Assembly: GCF_021603645.1 (NCBI RefSeq)
Contig: NZ_BQHJ01000004.1
Span: forward strand, 372,001-436,000
Source: Pseudomonas pseudonitroreducens
GTDB lineage: Bacteria; Pseudomonadota; Gammaproteobacteria; Pseudomonadales; Pseudomonadaceae
Length of the DNA: 64,000 bases
Direction: 5' to 3'
Part shown: positions 15,630 through 22,027 of the stretch, one piece after another
Numbering within the stretch: position 1 is the first letter of the stretch
Layout of the letters: each line of letters begins with the position of its first letter
Position numbers and translations under genes: made by a program
The notes under the pieces: model-generated
What the model saw: only the letters and a program-made list of their open reading frames with translations
Told to the model about the DNA's origin: nothing
The model's database searches: none

Positions 15630-16676
15630 TCATTCCTGCACGATCCCACCCGCGGCGCGGAACCGCTCCGGCGTCGTCCCGGTAAACCGCTGGAATGCCC
15701 GGTGGAAGCTGGTGACGTGTTCGTAGCCGAGCAGGAAGGCAATCTCCTGCAGGGCCATCCGGCTGGCCAGCAGATAACGCTGGGCCAGCGCCATCCGCAC
15801 TTCCAGCACGATGCCCTTGAAGGTCAGCCCGTGCTCGCGCAGCCGGCGTTGCAGCGTATGCGGTGGCAGGCGCAGCCAGGCGGCGGTCTGCTCCAGGTCC
15901 GGCAGCGGGATGCGCGCATTCTGCAGCAGGTAGTAGCGCACATCGTCCGGTAGCGCCGGGCCGCGCTCGAAGCTGGCCAGCGTTGCCGCGCCCTGCGCCT
16001 GGCACAGTCGGCTCACCGATGGGTTGGCGGTGGAGAAGGGGCGGTCGTGAAACTCCTTCGGCATCCACAGCTCGGCCTGCTCGGCATTGAAATGGCAGGG
16101 GCCGGGGAAGAGCTCGCCATACACGGCGGCATGGGCCGGCGGCGGATAGGGCAGGTGCAATTGCATGCCGGCGCAGTTTTCCAGGTCCGGCAGGCGCTGG
16201 CAGAGCCAGCGCCAGGTGCTGCTCAGCCATTCCTCGCAGAGTGCAATGCGTTCCACCTCGCCGAAAGGCGGGAGCTGCAGCGTCAGACGGATGTGCTCGC
16301 CGATTTCCTCGCGGTGGGTGTGGATCGGGTGTGGCATCAGGCTCGAAGGCTGGCCGAGGGAGATATCCCAGGAGCGCCGCAGGTTCGCCGCGCTGATCAG
16401 CGCATAGCCGATCACCCCGAGATCGAAGAGGTTGTAGCGCTGGCCCAGGCGCAGGAAGAAATCGCTCGAACCGAGCAGGCCGGCGGCCTGATGCAGCAGG
16501 CGGTAGTAGCGGGCGAAGTTCATTTCCGCGGCCGCCGCTTCGCCACCGGCCGGCAGGCCCAGGCCGCCGAGCAGGGGAGCCACGGGCGGCAGGGCGGGGC
16601 GAGCGCGCCATTCGTCGAGGAAATGGCGGAACAGCTGGCGCGCGGCGTAATCGATGTCGAAGGAAGCGGTGGGCAT
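15630..16676 (-). CDS. AraC/XylS-family transcriptional regulator
   Basis: 348 residues from ATG 16676 (MPTASFDIDYAARQ); a TTG four codons upstream is possible. The N-terminal ~240 residues form an effector domain of the Arabinose_bd/OruR type (LLGSSDFFLRLGQRYNLFDLGVIGYALISA). The C-terminal ~100 residues carry two helix-turn-helix units (AAWLRLPPHTLQRRLREHGL and LQEIAFLLGYEHVTSFHRAF) ending in the family PERFR motif. It is divergent from the amidohydrolase operon and most likely its regulator. Direct repeats spaced 21 bp in the shared promoter region support this. Confidence 0.92.
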   Translation of the reverse strand: MPTASFDIDYAARQLFRHFLDEWRARPALPPVAPLLGGLGLPAGGEAAAAEMNFARYYRLLHQAAGLLGSSDFFLRLGQRYNLFDLGVIGYALISAANLRRSWDISLGQPSSLMPHPIHTHREEIGEHIRLTLQLPPFGEVERIALCEEWLSSTWRWLCQRLPDLENCAGMQLHLPYPPPAHAAVYGELFPGPCHFNAEQAELWMPKEFHDRPFSTANPSVSRLCQAQGAATLASFERGPALPDDVRYYLLQNARIPLPDLEQTAAWLRLPPHTLQRRLREHGLTFKGIVLEVRMALAQRYLLASRMALQEIAFLLGYEHVTSFHRAFQRFTGTTPERFRAAGGIVQE

Positions 16677-16700
16677 TCGCGCGGTCAACCTGTCGTTTAA

Positions 16701-16727
16701 TGCTAGCGAGTTGTCATCTTGTGCTAG
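16701..16727. promoter_or_regulatory. Candidate AraC-type operator, 21-bp direct repeat
   Basis: TGCTAG occurs at 16701-16706 and again at 16722-16727, same orientation, exactly 21 bp (two helical turns) apart, as AraC-family monomers prefer. The second copy abuts the expected -35 position of a promoter whose -10 would be TATACT at 16750-16755. That promoter has no good -35 of its own, which fits activator dependence. Confidence 0.5.
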
Positions 16728-16767
16728 TCAATGGTTGAAAGTCGAGCCCTATACTGCCCCCACGGAC

Positions 16768-16778
16768 AAGAACAACAA
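16768..16778 (+). promoter_or_regulatory. Putative Crc/Hfq binding site over the ribosome binding site
   Basis: AAGAACAACAA followed by GGG has the A-A-N triplet pattern of the Pseudomonas catabolite activity motif bound by Hfq with Crc. It ends nine bases before the amidohydrolase ATG and covers the Shine-Dalgarno region. It would repress translation when preferred carbon sources are present; this is inferred from the motif only. Confidence 0.55.
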
Positions 16779-16787
16779 GGGCTTCCC

Positions 16788-18536
16788 ATGACCGCTCCGG
16801 ACCGCTTCCGCTCCTCCAACTCCCCCACTGATCGCTTTGCCGAACTGCTGCTGCACAACGGCCGCTTCTATACCCTGGACCCCGCCCAGCCCTGGGCCGA
16901 AGCCGTGGCCATTCGCAATGGCCGGCTGCTGGCAGTGGGCCGCCGCGAGGACATGGAGCACCTGGTCGGCGCGGACACCCTGGTGCGCGATCTCGAAGGC
17001 GCGTTCTGCATGCCCGGCCTGCACGACATGCACACCCATCCGGACCTGGCGCTCAATCCACGCTATGCCGACGATCTCGACGTCGGCATCGAGGACCCGA
17101 CTCCGGAGCAACTGGCGAAAGCGATCCGTGACTACGCCGACAGCCATCCCGGCGATGGCTGGGTCTACGGCCAGTACTGGGTGCGCTACACCTTCCGCGA
17201 AGCCGGGCTGAAGCCGGGCCGCGAGTGGCTCGACTCGGTGATGCCGGACCGTCCGGTTGCGCTGCTGGACCGCATGTGGGGGACCATGATGGTCAACTCC
17301 CGCGCGCTGGAACTGGCCGGCATCGATGCCAGCACCGCTGACCCGCGCAATGGCTACCTGGAGCGCGATGAGCTGACCGGCGAGCCCAACGGCCTGCTGA
17401 TCGACGGTGCCTACGCACTGATCCATGCCGCCATGCCGCCGACGCCGGCCAAGGTATTGCGCCAGTCCTACCGCGAGGGTGTGCATTTCCAGAGTTCGCG
17501 TGGGGTCACCGCGGCCAAGTACCTGCACGTCTGCGAGAACCGTCTGGATGCCCTCAAGTACCTCGACGATGCCGGGCAACTGACCCTGCGGGTCGAGGCC
17601 GCGATCAGTTGGCAGGACGATATCTTCCCGGTGCGCCGTCGCTGGGAGCTGCTCAGTGGCGAGCGCCACTACTACCGCAGCGCACGCCTGTCGGCGAATG
17701 CGGTGAAATTCCACTTCGACGGTACCGTCGAGCCGCGCTCCTCCTTCCTTATTACCCCCTGGCCGGGCGAGGACGCCTGGCGCGGCAAGCTCAACCTGAC
17801 GCCGGAGCACATCAACGACATGGTGGTGGACATGGATCGCAGCGGTATCCGCGTCATCGCCCACTGCACCGGCGATGCGGCGTCCGACGTGTTCCTCGAC
17901 GCAGTGGCCGAAGCGCGTCGGCGCAATGGATTCAGCGGCGTGCGCCACCAGTGCGCGCATAGCACCATCCTGCATCCGGGCAACCTCAAGCGCTTCCGCG
18001 AGCTGGAGGTGATCGCCGAGTTCTCCCCGGCGGCCTGGTACCCGACGCCCTTCGCCAGCGGCGCGCGCTCCGGCTACGGTACCGATCGCCTGAAGCGCAT
18101 CTACGACTTCAAGGGCGTGCTGGCTGCCGGCGGTATCGCGGTGTTCGGCACCGACTGGCCGGTGGCGTCCATCGACCCCTGGCTGGCGCTGGAAACCCTG
18201 GTCACCCGGCAGAATCCGTGGAACGACGACCCGGCATGCTTCGGCGAGCCGATCAGCCTGGAACAGGCGATTCGCGTAGCGACGCTCAATGGCGCCTATG
18301 CCATGGGCCTGGAGAAGCTCACCGGCAGCCTGGAGGCGGGCAAGTCGGCGGACTTCATCGTGCTTGACCGCAACCTCTTCGAGCAGCCGGCGCGCAACTA
18401 CATCCATCGCACCGAAGTACAACTGACCTTCGTCGAGGGCCGCCCGGTGTACGACCGTCTTGGCCAGTTCAGCGACACCGCCCTGGCGGCGGTGTGGCAG
18501 GGCGAGCCACCGCGCATCGACGGGGTCAACGCATGA
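16788..18536 (+). CDS. Amidohydrolase 3-family (YtcJ-like) metal-dependent hydrolase
   Basis: 582 residues from ATG 16788. TIM-barrel amidohydrolase: N-terminal beta-sandwich (LLLHNGRFYTLDPAQPWAEAVAIRNGRLLAVG), first metal site HDMHTHPD, later ligands in IAHCTGDAASD and RHQCAHSTILH, catalytic Asp in FGTDWPV, and the C-terminal return to the sandwich (GSLEAGKSADFIVLDRNLFE). No signal peptide. YtcJ/NfdA-like members hydrolyse N-formyl, N-acyl or related amide and imide bonds; this substrate is unknown. The gene is translationally coupled (ATGA) to a COG0523 GTPase, a plausible metal supplier. The divergent AraC regulator suggests an inducible catabolic function. Confidence 0.88.
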   Translation: MTAPDRFRSSNSPTDRFAELLLHNGRFYTLDPAQPWAEAVAIRNGRLLAVGRREDMEHLVGADTLVRDLEGAFCMPGLHDMHTHPDLALNPRYADDLDVGIEDPTPEQLAKAIRDYADSHPGDGWVYGQYWVRYTFREAGLKPGREWLDSVMPDRPVALLDRMWGTMMVNSRALELAGIDASTADPRNGYLERDELTGEPNGLLIDGAYALIHAAMPPTPAKVLRQSYREGVHFQSSRGVTAAKYLHVCENRLDALKYLDDAGQLTLRVEAAISWQDDIFPVRRRWELLSGERHYYRSARLSANAVKFHFDGTVEPRSSFLITPWPGEDAWRGKLNLTPEHINDMVVDMDRSGIRVIAHCTGDAASDVFLDAVAEARRRNGFSGVRHQCAHSTILHPGNLKRFRELEVIAEFSPAAWYPTPFASGARSGYGTDRLKRIYDFKGVLAAGGIAVFGTDWPVASIDPWLALETLVTRQNPWNDDPACFGEPISLEQAIRVATLNGAYAMGLEKLTGSLEAGKSADFIVLDRNLFEQPARNYIHRTEVQLTFVEGRPVYDRLGQFSDTALAAVWQGEPPRIDGVNA

Positions 18537-19450
18537 GCGCCGCGAGCATCCCGGTGACGGTGGTCGCCGGCTTCCTCGGCGCGGGCAAGACCACGCTGCT
18601 GCGCAACCTGCTGGAGCGCTGCGAGGGTCGGCGGCTGGCGGTGATCGTCAATGATTTCGGCGAGCTGAACATCGACGCCGGGATGATCGCCGAGCAGACC
18701 GAGGCCGTGTACAGCCTGGAGAATGGCTGCATTTGCTGCTCGGTGCAGGACGACCTGCTGGCGCAGCTGGAGCGGCTGGCGAATATGCACCCGCCGCTGG
18801 AACAGGTAGTGATCGAGTGCAGCGGGGTTTCCGACCCGCAACGCATCGTGCAGACGCTGGGCTACCCGAAGCTGCGCAGGCGCCTGCACCTGGATGCGGT
18901 GCTGACGGTGGTCGACGCTGCCCGTCGTGAGCCGCTGGAAGGCGAGTACGCACGGCTGGAGCGCATGCAGGCAGCAGCGGCCGACCTGCTGCTGTTGAAC
19001 AAGTGCGACCTGCTGGATACCGACGAGCGCGCGAGTCAGCGCGAGCGCTTCGGACGCGGAGCGCGAGTGCTGGAAACCATCCAGGCGCAGATTCCCGATG
19101 AGCTGCTGCTGGGCGAGCCGTCGCGCAAGCTGCGGCCGCATGGGCAGGAAGGTGTCGACCATGGCGAGCTGTTCGACAGCTGGAGCTGGCAGGGTGATGA
19201 ACACTTCGACGGCGTGCGGCTGAAGCACTGGCTGGAGACGTTGCCGCGCGGGTTGCTGCGCCTCAAAGGGCTGATACGCCTGACGGGGCAGGGCGAGGCG
19301 GCGTGGCTGCAATATGTGGGCGGGCGCTACCAGTTACGCCCGGCGACGCTGGCCGAGGCGGCGCAGGGTTCGCGGCTGGTGTTCATCGCGGAGAAGAATG
19401 CGTGGTTGCGGGATCAGCTGGATGCCGGACTGCGTGACTGCTCTTCGTAG
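18533..19450 (+). CDS. COG0523-family (CobW/YjiA/ZNG1-like) metallochaperone GTPase
   Basis: 305 residues; its ATG overlaps the amidohydrolase stop (ATGA at 18533-18536). G1/Walker A is GFLGAGKTT, the metal-binding CxCC motif is ENGCICCSVQDD (the family hallmark), G3/Walker B lies near VVIECSGVSDP, and G4 is LLNKCDL. The C-terminal CobW_C domain runs from about residue 220 (RLKHWLETLPRGLLRLKGLI). Such GTPases deliver Zn, Co or other metals to client enzymes. The coupling suggests the amidohydrolase as client, which is inference. Confidence 0.92.
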   Translation: MSAASIPVTVVAGFLGAGKTTLLRNLLERCEGRRLAVIVNDFGELNIDAGMIAEQTEAVYSLENGCICCSVQDDLLAQLERLANMHPPLEQVVIECSGVSDPQRIVQTLGYPKLRRRLHLDAVLTVVDAARREPLEGEYARLERMQAAAADLLLLNKCDLLDTDERASQRERFGRGARVLETIQAQIPDELLLGEPSRKLRPHGQEGVDHGELFDSWSWQGDEHFDGVRLKHWLETLPRGLLRLKGLIRLTGQGEAAWLQYVGGRYQLRPATLAEAAQGSRLVFIAEKNAWLRDQLDAGLRDCSS

Positions 19451-19536
19451 GACCGAGGGGGACGCCAGATCCTTGCTCGCGAACAGCCCAGCGCCGCAGC
19501 CGCCGGGAAGTGGTTCGCGAGCAAGCTCGCTCCTAC
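19446..19536. repeat. REP palindrome, copy 4, with a disrupted left arm
   Basis: The right arm (19513-19536) is intact. The left arm reads CGTAGGA, then about 18 unrelated bases (CCGAGGGGGACGCCAGAT), then CCTTGCTCGCGAAC, so part of the GAGCGAG core is replaced. It overlaps the stop codon of the COG0523 gene. Confidence 0.75.
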
Positions 19537-19565
19537 AGGTTTGATTCACCCTGTGCGCGGGCAAT

Positions 19566-19595
19566 AAAAAAACCGGCCACCAGGGCCGGTTTTTC
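19566..19595. terminator. Bidirectional rho-independent terminator
   Basis: Hairpin CCGGCC-N5-GGCCGG flanked by an A-tract on the left and TTTTT on the right. It can end both the COG0523 transcript and the convergent ppnP transcript. Confidence 0.85.
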
Positions 19596-19609
19596 ATGAC
19601 GCGCCGAAC

Positions 19610-19891
19610 TCAGCGGTATTCGCAGAGGTAGGCGGTGTCCTGGGCGACTTTCAGCTGGAACTTGCTGTTGGCCGGCACGGTGAAGTTGCTGCCGCCTTCG
19701 AAGGTTTCCCAGTTGTCGCTGCCCGGCAGCTTGACGGTCAGCGCGCCGGCGACGACGTGCATCACCTCCAGCTGGCTGGTGCCGAATTCGTATTCGCCGG
19801 GAGCCATCACGCCGATGGTGGCGGGGCCTGCGGTCATGTCGAAGGCGATGGATTTGACGGTGCCGTCGAAGTACTCGTTGACCTTGAACAT
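19610..19891 (-). CDS. ppnP: Pyrimidine/purine nucleoside phosphorylase PpnP
   Basis: 93 residues, the standard length of the DUF1255/PpnP cupins. Start ATG 19891 behind CAGGAGAAGCCC. Motifs [66 protein letters not shown] and YLCEY at the C-terminus match the family. E. coli PpnP (YaiE) phosphorolyses a broad range of nucleosides to base and ribose-1-phosphate. Cytoplasmic and monocistronic. Confidence 0.95.
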   Translation of the reverse strand: MFKVNEYFDGTVKSIAFDMTAGPATIGVMAPGEYEFGTSQLEVMHVVAGALTVKLPGSDNWETFEGGSNFTVPANSKFQLKVAQDTAYLCEYR

Positions 19892-20002
19892 GGGCTTCTC
19901 CTGCTAGAGGGGTGAAAAAGGGCCCGCCAGTATGCCCAAGGCCGCAGGCCCCGTCACTAGAGCGGCGCAGGCGACCGTGCAGTCAGCGATTGCGGGGCGC
20001 TT

Positions 20003-20554
20003 TCAGCCGGCGACGGGCAGGGTCAGCGGCAGCAGACGGGCGGTGTTGCGGGCGTCTTCCAGGGCGCGGTGCGGTTGCCCCTGGAAGTGCAGGCCGGCCA
20101 GGTGCAAGGCAGCGTTCAGCCCTACCGGGCGCTTGAGCTGGCGGGCCTGGGCGAAGCGCTGCTTGAGGTTGACGTGAGGAACGCGGGAAAGGTGGCTGTC
20201 CAGGTGCTGGCGGCGCCATTCCAGCTCCAGCTGATGGCGGTCGTAGTCGCCCCAGCTGGTCCATCCGGCCAGGCGTGGCCTGTGCTGGGCGAGCCAGCGC
20301 TCGAACTGCGGCCAGACCTCATGCAGGGGCGCTGCGGCATCGACGTTGGCCTGGGTGATGTGGGTGAGTTCACGGCAAAAGGCCGTCAGCAGCGGACGCC
20401 GCTGCGGGCGGACGAAACGCTGGAAATGGTCGAGCTCGCGACCGTCGGCCTCGGCCACCAGGCTCGCGCCGATCTCGATGATCTCCATTTCCTCGACCGG
20501 CCAGCCGCCTTCCTCGGTAGTGGCTTCCAGGTCGATCACCAGCCAGTGGGGCAT
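20003..20554 (-). CDS. DEDDh 3'-5' exonuclease
   Basis: 183 residues from ATG 20554 (MPHWLVIDLEATTEEGG); the upstream in-frame extension has no ribosome binding site. The DEDDh residues are visible: DLEAT (Asp, Glu), WGDYDRHQLE (Asp), and HRALEDARNTARLL (His, Asp). It is close to the KapD / ERI1-like exonuclease branch (RNase T superfamily) that trims RNA ends. Native substrate unknown. It is divergent from the dehydrogenase gene at 20671. Confidence 0.88.
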   Translation of the reverse strand: MPHWLVIDLEATTEEGGWPVEEMEIIEIGASLVAEADGRELDHFQRFVRPQRRPLLTAFCRELTHITQANVDAAAPLHEVWPQFERWLAQHRPRLAGWTSWGDYDRHQLELEWRRQHLDSHLSRVPHVNLKQRFAQARQLKRPVGLNAALHLAGLHFQGQPHRALEDARNTARLLPLTLPVAG

Positions 20555-20670
20555 AGTCGGTGCTCGTGGTTGGGTTCGAAAGTTGGGTTCGAATCGAGTA
20601 TGGAAGGCGTTTGCAGGACCGGCAAACCGCTGTGCTAGGCTGAGCGACTTGATCGGACAAGGGGACTGCG

Positions 20671-21549
20671 ATGGCGAAAGTGGCATTCATCGGCCTGGGC
20701 GTGATGGGTTACCCCATGGCCGGGCACCTGGCGCGCGAAGGGCATGAGGTGTGTGTCTTCAATCGCACCGCAAGCCGTGCGGCGCAGTGGGTCAGGCAGT
20801 TCGGTGGCCGCTCGGCGGATACTCCGCGCGAAGCCGCGCAATGGGCCGACTTCGTGATGTGCTGCGTGGGTAACGATGATGACCTGCGCAGCGTGGTGCT
20901 GGGCGAGGAGGGCGCATTGGCCGGCATGCAGCCCGGTTCGGTGCTGGTGGACCACACCACCGCCTCGGCCGAAGTCGCCCGTGAGCTGGCGGTGGCGGCA
21001 GCCGAGCGTGAGCTGGGCTTCCTCGATGCACCGGTGTCCGGCGGCCAGGCCGGTGCCGAGAACGGCGCGTTGACGGTGATGGTCGGTGGCGATGCGGATA
21101 TCTATTCGCGTGCCGAGCCGGTAATCGCCACCTACGCGCGCATGGTGCGACGCATGGGCCCGGTGGGCAGCGGGCAACTGACCAAGATGGTCAATCAGAT
21201 CTGCGTGGGCGGCCTGCTGCAGGGGTTGTCCGAGGCCCTGCACTTTGCCCAGAGCGCCGGCCTCGACGGGATGGCGGCGATGGAAGTGATCAGCAAGGGT
21301 GCCGCGCAGTCGTGGCAACTGGAGAACCGCCACCAGAGCATGCTGGAAGGTCGCTTCGATTTCGGCTTCGCCGTGGACTGGATGCGCAAGGACCTGGGGA
21401 TCGTCCTCGACGAGGCACGCCGCAATGGCGCGCAACTGCCGGTCACGGCGCTGGTCGACCAGTTCTACGCCGAGGTGCAGGCCGCCGGCGGCGGGCGCTG
21501 GGACACCTCCAGCCTGATCACTCGCCTGCAGGACTCGTCCGAGTCCTGA
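20671..21549 (+). CDS. NAD(P)-dependent beta-hydroxyacid dehydrogenase (3-hydroxyisobutyrate dehydrogenase family)
   Basis: 292 residues; ribosome binding site AAGGGGACTGCG. Rossmann motif FIGLGVMGYPMAGHLA, the substrate motif DAPVSGGQAGAENGALTVMVGG, the catalytic Lys in GQLTKMVNQI, and the C-terminal helix KDLGIVLDEARRNGAQLPVT. The family includes MmsB, GarR and the sulfolactaldehyde reductase YihU; this member's substrate cannot be decided. Monocistronic, followed by an opposed DUF486 gene. Confidence 0.9.
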   Translation: MAKVAFIGLGVMGYPMAGHLAREGHEVCVFNRTASRAAQWVRQFGGRSADTPREAAQWADFVMCCVGNDDDLRSVVLGEEGALAGMQPGSVLVDHTTASAEVARELAVAAAERELGFLDAPVSGGQAGAENGALTVMVGGDADIYSRAEPVIATYARMVRRMGPVGSGQLTKMVNQICVGGLLQGLSEALHFAQSAGLDGMAAMEVISKGAAQSWQLENRHQSMLEGRFDFGFAVDWMRKDLGIVLDEARRNGAQLPVTALVDQFYAEVQAAGGGRWDTSSLITRLQDSSES

Positions 21550-21615
21550 CTCGCTTTATTCCCTGCAGGTGGCGCCATCGGTCGCAGAGATCGTCGTGCG
21601 CCGCTCCTGCCCGCC

Positions 21616-21957
21616 TCAGGCGCGGAAGATAAAGTACACCGCGCCCAGCAGGCACAAGCCGGCCCAGAGATAGTCGAGCTTCAGTGGCTGCTGCATGAAG
21701 TACACGCTGAACGGCACGAAGACCGCCAGCGTGATGACCTCCTGCATGATCTTCAGTTGCCCCACCGACATCACTGTGTAACCGATGCGGTTGGCCGGCA
21801 CCTGCAGCAAGTACTCGAACAGTGCGATGCCCCAGCTGACCAGCGCCGCGATGATCCACGGCTTGCTGTTCAGGGTTTTCAGGTGGCCGTACCAGGCGAA
21901 GGTCATGAACAGGTTGGAGAGCGACAGAAGAAACGCGGTTTGCAGCCAGACCGGCAT
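21616..21957 (-). CDS. DUF486/DMT-superfamily small membrane protein
   Basis: 113 residues with four hydrophobic segments. Motifs typical of DUF486 are FAWYGHLK, SWGIALFEYLLQVPANRIGY, LKIMQEVITL and LDYLWAGLCLLGAVYFIF. Predicted inner-membrane protein of the drug/metabolite transporter superfamily with unknown substrate. It lies between two plus-strand genes and shows no operon partner. Confidence 0.9.
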   Translation of the reverse strand: MPVWLQTAFLLSLSNLFMTFAWYGHLKTLNSKPWIIAALVSWGIALFEYLLQVPANRIGYTVMSVGQLKIMQEVITLAVFVPFSVYFMQQPLKLDYLWAGLCLLGAVYFIFRA

Positions 21958-22027
21958 GGCAGCGGCTCCAGTGGGGGACTGCGCCTGAGCCTAGTGGAGC
22001 GCCGCGCGACAGCCAAGGGGCGGGGTA

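Noticed and set aside
16749-18422. 557-codon minus-strand open frame opposite the amidohydrolase gene
   Set aside because: The plus-strand product has all amidohydrolase motifs; the minus-strand product has none.
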